NCBI RefSeq assembly: GCF_003006155.1
Contig: NZ_CP023559.1
Location: 496,001-560,000 of the forward strand
Source: Salinicola tamaricis
GTDB lineage: Bacteria; Pseudomonadota; Gammaproteobacteria; Pseudomonadales; Halomonadaceae
Length of the DNA stretch: 64,000 bases
Direction: 5' to 3'
The translations under genes were made by a program, and so were the position numbers. Positions within the stretch are counted from its first letter, which is position 1; every line of letters starts with the position of its first letter. This document shows positions 50,540 through 58,951 of this stretch, one piece after another. Below the pieces are notes generated by a model. That model saw only the letters and a program-made list of their open reading frames with translations, had not been told where the DNA came from and searched no databases.

Positions 50540-50691
50540 GCTCTGTCTGAAAAACCGGCGAGCGATGGCAGGACCGGGGCGCGTAGCTAAGGCAAAAATT
50601 GACGAAAGAGCGGAGTTTACGAGGTGTAAATGAGCATGTTGAGTCAATTTTTAACGCCGTATGGGCGAGTGCAGGCATTTTCAGACAAAGC
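50540..50691. mobile_element. MITE-like structured element with nested inverted repeats between nupC and deoC
   Basis: Three nested perfect inverted repeats share one centre region: TGTCTGAAAA (50544-50553) with TTTTCAGACA (50678-50687); AAAAATTGAC (50594-50603) with GTCAATTTTT (50643-50652); and TTTAC (50616-50620) with GTAAA (50626-50630). The outer ends extend to 13 of 14 matching bases (50540-50553 with 50678-50691). The short size, terminal inverted repeats and base composition unlike the flanks suggest a non-autonomous mobile element or a structured RNA. A direct repeat GCGCGTAGCT occurs at 50533-50542 and 50579-50588. Confidence 0.55.
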
Positions 50692-50707
50692 GTAAGGAGA
50701 TAGCCGG

Positions 50708-51483
50708 ATGAAGACGCTCCAACAGGCCGCCAGCCAGGCGCTGGCGATGATGGATCTGACCTCGCTCAACGCCGACGACGATGCCGCGCGCATCGAGGCG
50801 CTGTGCCGGCGCACGGCGACCGAGTTCGGCTCGCCGGCGGCGGTGTGCGTCTACCCTGCCTTCATCGACGCCGCCGATCGCCAGCTGCGCGAACTGGGGC
50901 TGCGCGACCGCGTACGTATCGCCACGGTGACCAATTTCCCCGATGGCAGCGTCAACGCCGAGCGCGCCGCTCGCGAGACCCGGGCGGCAGTGGTCGCCGG
51001 GGCCGACGAGGTCGATGTGGTGTTCCCCTACAAGGCGCTGATCAATGGTGACACCGCCTCCGGCCGGGCGCTGGTCAGTGCCTGCCGCGAGGCCTGCGGC
51101 GACCAGCGGCTCAAGGTGATCCTCGAGACCGGCGAGCTCGAGCGCCCCGAGCTGATCCGCCAGGCGGCAGAGATCGCCCTCGATGCCGGCGCCGACTTCC
51201 TCAAGACCTCCACCAAGACCTCCACCGGCAAGGTCGCCACCCTCGAGGCCGCCGAGATCCTGCTCATCGCGATCCGCGACAGCGGCCGCGATGTCGGCTT
51301 CAAGGCCGCCGGCGGTATTCGTACCAGCGAAGACGCCCAGGCCTACCTGGCGCTGGCCGAGCGCCTGATGGGCGCGGACTGGCTGACCCCGGCCCACTTC
51401 CGTTTCGGCGCTTCCGGGCTGCTCGACGCACTGCTCGCTACCCTCTCGGCAAGGCCGCGACGCCAGCGGACAGCGGCTACTGA
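50708..51483 (+). CDS. deoC: Deoxyribose-phosphate aldolase DeoC (frame break near the C terminus)
   Basis: TIM-barrel aldolase splitting deoxyribose-5-phosphate into glyceraldehyde-3-phosphate and acetaldehyde. The Schiff-base lysine lies in GADFLKTST and the proton-relay lysine in VGFKAAGGIRTSEDAQAYLA. The start follows AAGGAG. In the raw frame the protein ends in an odd arginine-rich tail running to 51550. One missing base near 51446 restores the expected ending GKAATPADSGY with a stop at 51483, so I use that end. The active-site loop reads KTSTKTSTG rather than the usual KTSTG because of a 12-base tandem duplication at 51203-51226. First gene of the deoC-deoA-deoB-deoD-cdd run. Confidence 0.88.
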
Positions 51484-51543
51484 ATCGAGCGGAAAGAACG
51501 AGCGGAGAAGACGAGTGGTGACAACCGCCCACGAGGAGCGACG

Positions 51544-52869
51544 ATGCTGATTCAGGAGATCATTCGACGTAAGCGCGACGGCCAGACCCTTGATCGGCGG
51601 ATGCTCGATCTGGTCATGCGCGGGATCGCCGACGGCACCATCGGCGACGCCCAGATCGGCGCCTTCGCCATGGCGGTCTATCTCAATGGCATGCGCGAGG
51701 CGGAGACCACCGCGTTGACCGAAGCGGTGCGCGACTCAGGCCAGGTGCTGCGCTGGGACGATCTCGATCTCGCCGGCCCGGTGCTCGACAAGCACTCCAC
51801 CGGGCGTCGGCGACCTCGTGTCGCTGGTGCTGGGCCCCTGGATCGCCGCCTGCGGCGGCCATGTGCCGATGATCTCCGGGCGCGGCCTGGGCCATACCGG
51901 CGGCACCCTGGACAAGCTGGAGTCGATCCCGGCTACGATGTCTCTCCCAGCGAAGCCACCTTCCGCACCTGGTACAGGATGTCGGCGTCGCATCATCGGC
52001 CAGACCCGTGCGCTCGCCCCGCCGACAAGCGCCTCTACGGCGTGCGCGACGTCACCGCGACGGTTGAGTCACTGCCGTTGATCGTCGCCTCGATCCTGGG
52101 CAAGAAGCTCGCCTGCGGCCTGGGTAGCCTGGTGATGGACGTCAAGGTGGGCAGCGGTGCCTTCATGCCGACCCCGGAAGCCGCCCGCGCGCTGGCCGAG
52201 GCGATCGTCGCCACCGGCTGCGCCGCCGGCACCCCCACCAGCGTGCTACTCACCGACATGAATCAGCCACTGGCCCGCTGTGCCGGCAATGCCCTGGAGG
52301 TAGCGGCGGCACTCGAGGTACTACGTGGAGAAGACCGCCACAGCCGGCTCTATCGGGTGACCCAGGCGCTGGCCAGCGAGATGCTGATCCAGTCGGGGCT
52401 GGCCAGGGATGCCCAGGACGCCGAGCGGCGCCTAGCACAGACGCTTGACAACGGCGCCGCGCTGGAGCGTTTCGGGCGTATGGTCCACGGCCTCGGCGGA
52501 CCTGCCGACTTCACCCAGCGCGCCATGCACTATCTGCCCACGGCACCGGTCGTGCACGAGGTCGCCGCCCCCTGCGACGGCGTCGTGCACGCCATCGACA
52601 CCCGCGCGCTGGGGCTCGCGGTGGTCGAGCTGGGCGGCGGAAGGCGCAATGCCGGTGACGCCATCGATCCACGCGTGGGGTTATCGCATATCGCCGAACT
52701 GGGCCAGACACTCAGCGCCGGCGAGCCGCTGCTGCGGGTTCACGCCGCCGATCGTGAGGCGGCCGAGGCCCTGAGCGCGCGTCTGAGCGACGCCTTTCAT
52801 CTGCAGGCGGGCGCGGCCGAGATACCGCCGCTCGTCCACGCCACCCTGCGCCAGGAGGATCTGCCATGA
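51544..52869 (+). CDS. deoA: Thymidine phosphorylase DeoA (about five small indels)
   Basis: About 440 residues. Splits thymidine and deoxyuridine with phosphate into base and deoxyribose-1-phosphate. Conserved parts: [18 protein letters not shown] followed in another frame by [18 protein letters not shown], then [41 protein letters not shown] and [12 protein letters not shown]. Between 51803 and 52020 one extra and four missing bases, mostly C or G in short runs, scatter this across frames; the frame at both ends is the same. That pattern is an error signature, so I treat the gene as functional. GAGGAG precedes the start, and the end overlaps deoB as ATGA. Confidence 0.88.
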   Translation: MLIQEIIRRKRDGQTLDRRMLDLVMRGIADGTIGDAQIGAFAMAVYLNGMREAETTALTEAVRDSGQVLRWDDLDLAGPVLDKHSTGRRRPRVAGAGPLDRRLRRPCADDLRARPGPYRRHPGQAGVDPGYDVSPSEATFRTWYRMSASHHRPDPCARPADKRLYGVRDVTATVESLPLIVASILGKKLACGLGSLVMDVKVGSGAFMPTPEAARALAEAIVATGCAAGTPTSVLLTDMNQPLARCAGNALEVAAALEVLRGEDRHSRLYRVTQALASEMLIQSGLARDAQDAERRLAQTLDNGAALERFGRMVHGLGGPADFTQRAMHYLPTAPVVHEVAAPCDGVVHAIDTRALGLAVVELGGGRRNAGDAIDPRVGLSHIAELGQTLSAGEPLLRVHAADREAAEALSARLSDAFHLQAGAAEIPPLVHATLRQEDLP

Positions 52870-54108
52870 CCGCATCCGTCGCCCCCCGCCGTGCCGTGCT
52901 GCTGGTGCTCGACTCCTTCGGCATCGGCAACGCCCCCGATGCCGAGGCCTTCGGTGATGCCGGTGCCGACACCCTGGGGCATATCGCCCGCTATCGTGCC
53001 GAGGCCGGACGCCCGCTCGAACTGCCCAATCTGGCACAGCTCGGCCTCTATCACGCGCATCACCGTGCCACCGGCAGCTGGGCCGCCGGGGTGACGCCTC
53101 CGGCGGAGCCGGCCGGGGGCTGGGCCTGCGCGCGCGAGATCTCCTCCGGCAAGGACACCCCCTCCGGCCACTGGGAGATCGCCGGCGTGCCGGCACTGTT
53201 CGAGTGGGGCTATTTCCCCGAGCATGAGGAGAGCTTTCCGCCGGAGCTGCTGGCGGCGCTGATCGCGCAGGCCGAGCTGCCCGGCGTGCTCGGCAACTGC
53301 CACGCCTCCGGGGTGCCGGTGATCGAGGCCCTCGGCGCGGAACACATCGCCAGCGGCAAGCCGATCGTCTATACCTCGGCGGACTCGGTGTTCCAGATCG
53401 CCGCCCACGAGCAGCACTTCGGCCTCGACCGCCTCTACCTGACTGTGCGAGATCGCGCGCGAACTGCTGATGCCCTACAACATCGGCCGCGTCATCGCCC
53501 GGCCTTTCGTCGGCGAAACCCCGGACACCTTCGAGCGCACCGGCAACCGCCGCGACTACGCCCTCGAACCACCCACGCCCACGGTACTGCAAAAGCTCCA
53601 CGACGGCGGTGGCCAGGTACTCGGCGTGGGCAAGATCGGCGATATCTACGCCCACTGCGGCATCAGCGAGGTGCGCAAGGCGCACGGTTTCGAGGCCCTG
53701 TTCGCGGCGACCCTGACGGCGATCGACGACGCCCGGGCCGCTACCGTGAACACGTTGGTGATGACCAATTTCGTCGACTTCGACACCCTCTACGGCCACC
53801 GTCGCGACCCTGAGGGCTACGCCAGCGCGCTAGAAGCCTTCGACCGCCGCCTACCCGAGCTGCTGGCCAGGCTGGCCCCCGAGGACCTGCTGATCCTCAC
53901 CGCCGACCACGGCAACGACCCGACATGGCGCGGCACCGATCACACCCGCGAGCAGGTGCCGGTGCTGCTCGCCAGCGGTGGCCCCAGCGGCGACCTCGGC
54001 GCCCGCGACACCTACGCCGATATCGGCCAGACCCTGGCCGAGTTCTTCGACCTGGACGCCATGGACTACGGCACCTCACTACTGGCCGCGCGATCTTCAG
54101 GAGACTGA
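52866..54108 (+). CDS. deoB: Phosphopentomutase DeoB (one frame break)
   Basis: About 414 residues. Moves phosphate between C1 and C5 of (deoxy)ribose, linking the phosphorylases to DeoC. Metal-binding parts of the alkaline phosphatase fold are clear: [17 protein letters not shown] at the start and [20 protein letters not shown] near the end; [13 protein letters not shown] and [14 protein letters not shown] are also family marks. A base is lost near 53445, between RLYLTV and [15 protein letters not shown]. It overlaps deoA by four bases and is one base from deoD, so the genes are probably translated together. Confidence 0.9.
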
Positions 54109-54109
54109 C

Positions 54110-54841
54110 ATGCCAACCCCGCATATCGAAGCCCGCGAGGGCGATTTCGCCAACACCGTGCTGATGCCGGGCGACCCACTGCGTGCCCAGTTCATCGCCG
54201 AGACCTTTCTCGACGACGTCGTCTGCGTCAACCGCGTGCGCAACATGCTCGGCTTCACCGGCACCTATCGCGGGCGCCGCATCTCGGTGATGGGCAGCGG
54301 CATGGGCATCCCCTCGCTCTCCATCTACGCCAAGGAGCTGATCACCGAGTACGGCGTCCAGCGCCTGGTGCGCGTGGGCTCCTGCGGTGCGGTGCGCGAC
54401 GATGTCGGCGTCAACGATATCGTCATCGGCATGGGCGCCTGCACCGACTCCGGCGTCAACCGTACCCGTTTCGGCGGCCACGACTTCGCCGCCATCGCCG
54501 ATTTCGCCCTGACCCGGCACACGGTGGATGCCGCCCGCGAGCGCGGCACTCGGGTAAAGGTGGGCAATCTGTTCTCGGCGGACCTGTTCTACACCCCGAA
54601 CGACGCCTTCTTCCATACCCTGCAGCGCCACGGCATCCTCGGGGTGGAGATGGAAGCCGCCGGGCTCTACGGCGTCTGCGCCGAGTTCAGCGCCCGCGCG
54701 CTGACCGTGTGCACCGTCTCCGACCATATCCTCAAACACGAAGCACTCGACGCCCAGACCCGCCAGACCGGGTTCGCCGAGATGATTGCGATCACCCTGG
54801 AAGGGCTCCTGCGCGACGACCAGGAACCGAGCCATGACTGA
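54110..54841 (+). CDS. deoD: Purine nucleoside phosphorylase DeoD
   Basis: 243 residues, the normal size of the hexameric bacterial enzyme. Motifs: [18 protein letters not shown] (phosphate and ribose contacts), [35 protein letters not shown], and the catalytic aspartate in [10 protein letters not shown]. It splits purine nucleosides and deoxynucleosides; adenine released could be taken by the deaminase at 32825-33817. CAGGAGA precedes the ATG, and the end overlaps cdd by eight bases. Confidence 0.93.
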   Translation: MPTPHIEAREGDFANTVLMPGDPLRAQFIAETFLDDVVCVNRVRNMLGFTGTYRGRRISVMGSGMGIPSLSIYAKELITEYGVQRLVRVGSCGAVRDDVGVNDIVIGMGACTDSGVNRTRFGGHDFAAIADFALTRHTVDAARERGTRVKVGNLFSADLFYTPNDAFFHTLQRHGILGVEMEAAGLYGVCAEFSARALTVCTVSDHILKHEALDAQTRQTGFAEMIAITLEGLLRDDQEPSHD

Positions 54842-55268
54842 GCCCAGCGACATTGCGGTCCCCGAGAGCATTCGCCAGGCCGCACTCGCGGTGCGTGCCA
54901 ATGCCTATGTGCCCTACTCCGCCCACCCGGTGGGGGCGGTCCTGGTCGGCGCCAGCGGCCAAACCTACGTCGGCTGCAACGTCGAGAGTGCCAACTACAA
55001 GGGGCTGTGCGCCGAGGCCAGCGCCATCGCCGCACTGGTCTCCAACGGCGAGCAGCGTATCCGCGAGATCTACGTGATCGGCCCCGGCGAGCACCTGTGC
55101 ACGCCCTGCGGCGACTGCCGTCAGCGCATCCGCGAATTCGCCACCCCCGAGACCACGATCGTGGTCCTCGACGGCGACGGCCAGCCACTCAAGCGCTACA
55201 CCATGGACACACTGCTGCCCGACTCCTTCGGCCCCGAGAACCTCGCCAAGCGCTCGGGCATGCGCTGA
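54834..55268 (+). CDS. cdd: Cytidine deaminase
   Basis: 144 residues, the short tetrameric type. Zinc ligands and catalytic glutamate are in [12 protein letters not shown] and [15 protein letters not shown]; the substrate region is [16 protein letters not shown]. It converts cytidine and deoxycytidine to uridine forms, which DeoA can then split. Last gene of the deo run; no clear terminator follows. The start is set at 54834 by overlap with the deoD end and by family length. Confidence 0.93.
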   Translation: MTEPSDIAVPESIRQAALAVRANAYVPYSAHPVGAVLVGASGQTYVGCNVESANYKGLCAEASAIAALVSNGEQRIREIYVIGPGEHLCTPCGDCRQRIREFATPETTIVVLDGDGQPLKRYTMDTLLPDSFGPENLAKRSGMR

Positions 55269-55300
55269 GGCGCCGCGGCGATAGAACGCGGCTTGCTGGG

Positions 55301-55330
55301 CTGACGTCGGGGGGGCGATTTGGGTATACT
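55301..55330 (+). promoter_or_regulatory. Putative sigma-70 promoter before the TerB/J-domain gene
   Basis: CTGACG (55301-55306), an 18-base spacer and TATACT (55325-55330), the latter preceded by TGGG as a partial extended -10. The first base transcribed would be near 55337, some 47 bases before the proposed start. Confidence 0.45.
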
Positions 55331-55383
55331 CGGCGACAAACAACAGCTAACCGATGCGCCGCATCGGCTCATGCGGAACGCCC

Positions 55384-56548
55384 ATGGTCGCCACCGGCTT
55401 CTCAGCCTTCGAGTCGCTGCTCGTCAAGAGCCCCCATCAGCGTGAGAGCGCCGAGCTCTTGCTGTGCTGGGTGTTTGCCAACAAGCACGTCCCGCTCGAT
55501 GAAGACCGCCGCTATCTCGAGCGTCTGGCCGCACGCGCCCATCATCGCCGCGACCTCGAAACGCTGCTGGCAGCCGCCAGGCGACAGGATCTGGGCGACG
55601 TTCAGCTCGCCGCCGAGGTGCTGACCAAGGAGCAGTCCGGGCCGATCATCGCCTTTCTACGCCGGGCGGTGGTTGTCGCCACCAGTGACGGCGCGCTGAG
55701 TCTGCGCAACCACCATATCCTGCGTTTTCTGGCCGATCTCTGCGAGGTGTCGCCGGACACCCTGCGCGCGCTCTACCGCGAGGTCACCGGGCGCGCCCTG
55801 GCCGCGCCCGAGGATCTCAGCCACCGCAGCCACTGGCAGCCGCCGAGCCGGAAGCCGAAGACACCGCAGAGACCGAAACCGGCGACACCGGCTCGACCCA
55901 GGCGCACGCCGGTGAGCCTCGCGCCTCCTGGCGGGACCGGGTCCGGCGCCTGGCCGAGAACCAGTGGCGTGAGCACAAGCAGCAGCAACAGTGGCGACGC
56001 CAGCAGGCCCAGCAGGCCGCGAACGTGAGCAGCAGCGCGAGGCCGCCGCACAGGCCGAGCGCGAACGCCGCGCACAGGCCCACGCCAAGCGCCAGGCCGA
56101 GGCACAAGACCAGCAGCGTGAACAGGCACGGCGCCAGGCCGAGGCGGAAGCCCTGCGCCCGCGAACAGGCTCAGCGCCAGCGTGAAGACGCCGCACAGCG
56201 TCAACGCCAGGAGCAGCAGAAGCGCCAGTACCAGGAACGCCAGAGCGAGAGCGCGCCAGGAGCAGGAAAGTCAGCACCAGAGCAACAGCGCCAGTGGCAG
56301 CGCGAGCAGAGCCGGCAGCGCCAGCGCGCGGTTTCGACGCGCCCTCCTACCCCATCCGCCGCGCGCTGATCGAACTGGAGCTGGATGCCAACGCCTCACC
56401 GCGAGAGATCAAGCTCGCCTATCGGCGCCTGGCCCAGCGCCACCATCCCGACCGTTTCCATGGCCAGAGCGAGTGGCGGATCACCCTCGCCTCACAGCGC
56501 TTCCAGCGCATCAAGAACGCCTACGACCTGTTGATGCAGCATGCGTGA
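55384..56548 (+). CDS. TerB-like / J-domain co-chaperone with a coiled-coil linker (several frame breaks)
   Basis: Three parts. The N terminus (about 1-145, MVATGFSAFESLLVKSPHQR) has a helical TerB-like form including VVVATSDGALSLRNHHILRF. A glutamine-, arginine- and alanine-rich linker follows, with segments like QAERERRAQAHAKRQAEAQ and RQREDAAQRQRQEQQKRQ, expected to be coiled coil. The C terminus has a J domain with the HPD motif: ASPREIKLAYRRLAQRHHPD. The design resembles DjlA, which has TerB and J domains, but without an obvious N-terminal membrane anchor. At least four small indels (near 55845, 56025, 56160 and 56240-56330) split the linker. J domains stimulate the ATPase of DnaK. It overlaps the next gene by eight bases. 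Confidence 0.72.
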
Positions 56549-56945
56549 TCTCTATCTACGACTCGGCATCCCACCCACCGCCACCGCGGAGGAGATCGAG
56601 CGCGCCATCCGCCACTGTGCCAATCAGTCGCTCAAGGCGGATGCCCAGGCCGCACTGGGCTCCCCTGAACGCCGCGCCGAATACGACGACATGCACCAGC
56701 TGCTGGGCGATATCGGTCGCCTGCGCGCCGGCCTGGGGCTGACCCACGCCCCGCATTGGCACGGCGACGCCGCCAACGACTTCTCGCCGCCCGGCGCGCC
56801 CACCACCCGCCACGCGCAGTTGACCCGCAAGCTCGATGTCGCCCTGCAACACTATCAGCGTCGCCGGCCCCGCCGCCTGTGGCTCACTGCCGCGATCACC
56901 GTGGGCCTGGTGGTGGCCCATCTACTTGGCCGGCTACTGGCTTAA
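56541..56945 (+). CDS. Small membrane-anchored J-like protein without HPD motif
   Basis: 134 residues. The start MRDLYLRLGIPPTATAEEIE is the opening helix of a J domain, and AALGSPERRAEYDDM matches its usual 'L.d...R..YD' end. The HPD loop needed to stimulate DnaK is not present. One membrane helix lies at the C terminus (LWLTAAITVGLVVAHLLGRL), so the domain would face the cytosol as a tail-anchored protein. It is translationally coupled to the TerB/J gene by overlap, suggesting the two act together. Its stop overlaps that of the convergent DUF3820 gene. The function is unknown. Confidence 0.75.
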   Translation: MRDLYLRLGIPPTATAEEIERAIRHCANQSLKADAQAALGSPERRAEYDDMHQLLGDIGRLRAGLGLTHAPHWHGDAANDFSPPGAPTTRHAQLTRKLDVALQHYQRRRPRRLWLTAAITVGLVVAHLLGRLLA

Positions 56946-57157
56946 CCGCGGCGGCGCAGCGGTTCGAGCAGATCGCTGAGACCGTTGTGGTCGATCTCGT
57001 GCATCAGCGCCAGAAGCTGGCCGATCTCCCCGCGGGGAAAACCTTCGCGGGCGAACCAGGCCAGATAGGGGCCCGGCAGATCGGCGATCAGACGGCCTTC
57101 GTACTTGCCGAATGGCATGCGCATGCTCACCAGTTTTTTCAGATCCTCGGGCTCCAT
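56942..57157 (-). CDS. DUF3820 family protein
   Basis: 71 residues, starting MEPEDLKKLVSMRMPFGKYE, with the family core MPFGKYEGRLIADLPGPYLA and a WFAREGFPRGEIGQLLAL helix. CAGGAG lies six bases before the start. This small domain is found in proteins related to putative quorum-sensing-regulated or exonuclease-linked factors, and its biochemical role is not established. Gene convergent with the J-like membrane protein; stop codons share bases. A much longer reading on this strand across the BCCT gene is a shadow. Confidence 0.85.
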   Translation of the reverse strand: MEPEDLKKLVSMRMPFGKYEGRLIADLPGPYLAWFAREGFPRGEIGQLLALMHEIDHNGLSDLLEPLRRRG

Positions 57158-57376
57158 CGCCGCTCCTGTGTCGGTCCACGTTCGTTCGTATGCGCGGCCC
57201 ATCCTACCGGGATCGTCTCGCGGCTGCCTGCCCGCTGGCTCGGCATGCGCTAGACGCATACCCCCATGCCTAGAAGCCCTTGAACCGAGGCCAGTAGAAG
57301 CAGTTAGGGTATATCCACATGACGACAGCGCATGTTGCGCGCTGCCGCCACACGATAACGATAACCGGAGATGGGT

Positions 57377-58951
57377 ATGCAAACCTCGCTGCGGCCGCTG
57401 GTGTTCTGGCCGACCTTCCTGATCCTGCTGGGCGCCGTAGTCGCCAGCTATGTCGATCTCGACGCCTTCCTGGCCACCGCCAGCGCACTCAACGCCGCGG
57501 TGCTCGACAACTTCTCGTGGCTGTTCAGCCTGGGCAGTCTCTATCTGCTGATCATGGCGCTGATCGTCTACTTCTCGCCCCTCGGCCGCGTGCGCATCGG
57601 CGGCGCCGAGGCCACCCCGCTGCTCTCGCCGCTGCGCTGGTTTTCGATCACCCTGTGCACCACCCTGGCGGTGGGGGTGCTGTTCTGGACCACCGCCGAG
57701 CCGCTCTATCACTATATGGGGCCACCGGCGTCCTCCGGCATCGAGGCCGGCTCCAGTGACGCCATGCTGTTCGCCATGTCGACCCTGTTCCTGCACTGGT
57801 CCTTCACCCCTTATGCAATCTACGCCGTACCGGCGCTGATCTTTGCCCTGGCTTTCTACAACTTGCGCCTGCGTTTCTCGATCTCGAGCATGCTGGAGCC
57901 ACTGTTCGGGCCGCGGGTTAAGCGCTTCGCCGGGCTGATCGATGCGGTATCGCTGTATGCCCTGGTCGCCGGCATGGCGTCCTCGCTGGGCACCGGCGCC
58001 CTGACCCTGGCCGGTGGCGTGGGCCAGTACCTGGGTGGCGAGACCAGCCCGCTGCGCCTGGGCGTGATCATCGCCGTCATCGTGGTTACCTTCGTGCTCT
58101 CCGCCGCCAGTGGCCTGCAGAAGGGCATTGCCCGGCTGTCGTCGCTGAATGCGGCGCTGCTGCTGATACTCGGCGCCTTCGTGTTCGTGGTCGGCCCCAC
58201 GGTCTTCTGTCTGGCCTTGGGGGTGGAGTCGTTCGGCGTCTATCTCGACAACTTCTTCACCAAGAGCCTGTTCACCGGCGCCGCGGGCAACGATCAGTGG
58301 CCGCAATGGTGGTCGATCTTCTACTGGGCGGTGTGGTTCGCCTGGGCACCGGTGGCGGCGCTGTTCCTGGGCAAGATCTCGCGCGGCTACACGGTGCGCC
58401 AGTTCCTGCGCGTGAATCTGCTCTACCCGGCGCTGTTCGCCTGTGTCTGGATCCTGATCTTCTCGGGCACCGCACTCTACTTCCAGTCTCATCTGGGAGC
58501 CGGCGAGAGCGGCACCGATCTCTACGCCATCCTCGATCAGCGCGGGGTGGAAAACGTGCTCTACGAACTCTTCCGCCACCTGCCGCTCTCCCAGGTGTGG
58601 GTGCCGCTGCTGCTGTTCATCGCCTACATCTCCTACGTCACCGCCGCCGACTCGCAGACCGACGCCATCGGCAATCTCTGCACCCGCGGCCTGACCGCCG
58701 ACTCCGATCTCAACGCTGGGGTCGCCATGAAGGTGATCTGGGGTGTGATCGTCGGCATCGTCTCCTGGGTCATGGTCAGTTTCGTCGGTATCGACGGCAT
58801 CAAGATGCTCTCCAACCTCGGCGGGCTGCCGTCGATGCTGATCGTGCTGCTGGCCTCGGGTTCGCTGTGGGTCTGGCTCAAGCATCCCGAGCGGCTCGAC
58901 GTCGTACCGACACCGTCGACTCCTTCCCGCACAGCCAAGGACAAGGCATGA
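57377..58951 (+). CDS. BCCT-family betaine/carnitine/choline-type transporter
   Basis: About 524 residues with 12 predicted membrane segments. The family signature is WWSIFYWAVWFAWAPVAALF, followed by GKISRGYTVRQFLRVNLLYP; earlier marks are FWTTAEPLYHYMGPP and FLHWSFTPYAIYAVPALIFA. BCCT carriers import quaternary ammonium or related compounds. The last residues differ from the long osmosensory C terminus of BetP, so catabolic uptake is more likely than osmotic control. The start at 57377 is chosen because GGAG lies six bases before; an ATG at 57371 is inside that site. The stop overlaps the next gene's start as ATGA. Substrate not known. Confidence 0.9.
   Translation: MQTSLRPLVFWPTFLILLGAVVASYVDLDAFLATASALNAAVLDNFSWLFSLGSLYLLIMALIVYFSPLGRVRIGGAEATPLLSPLRWFSITLCTTLAVGVLFWTTAEPLYHYMGPPASSGIEAGSSDAMLFAMSTLFLHWSFTPYAIYAVPALIFALAFYNLRLRFSISSMLEPLFGPRVKRFAGLIDAVSLYALVAGMASSLGTGALTLAGGVGQYLGGETSPLRLGVIIAVIVVTFVLSAASGLQKGIARLSSLNAALLLILGAFVFVVGPTVFCLALGVESFGVYLDNFFTKSLFTGAAGNDQWPQWWSIFYWAVWFAWAPVAALFLGKISRGYTVRQFLRVNLLYPALFACVWILIFSGTALYFQSHLGAGESGTDLYAILDQRGVENVLYELFRHLPLSQVWVPLLLFIAYISYVTAADSQTDAIGNLCTRGLTADSDLNAGVAMKVIWGVIVGIVSWVMVSFVGIDGIKMLSNLGGLPSMLIVLLASGSLWVWLKHPERLDVVPTPSTPSRTAKDKA

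Noticed and set aside
51484-51550. Arginine-rich extension of DeoC in the raw frame
   Set aside because: A one-base correction gives the usual aldolase C terminus and a stop at 51483, and leaves room for the deoA ribosome-binding site.
56942-58885. A 647-codon minus-strand reading across the BCCT gene
   Set aside because: Only its last 71 codons match a family (DUF3820) and those have their own start and ribosome-binding site; the rest is the reverse of a clear membrane transporter.
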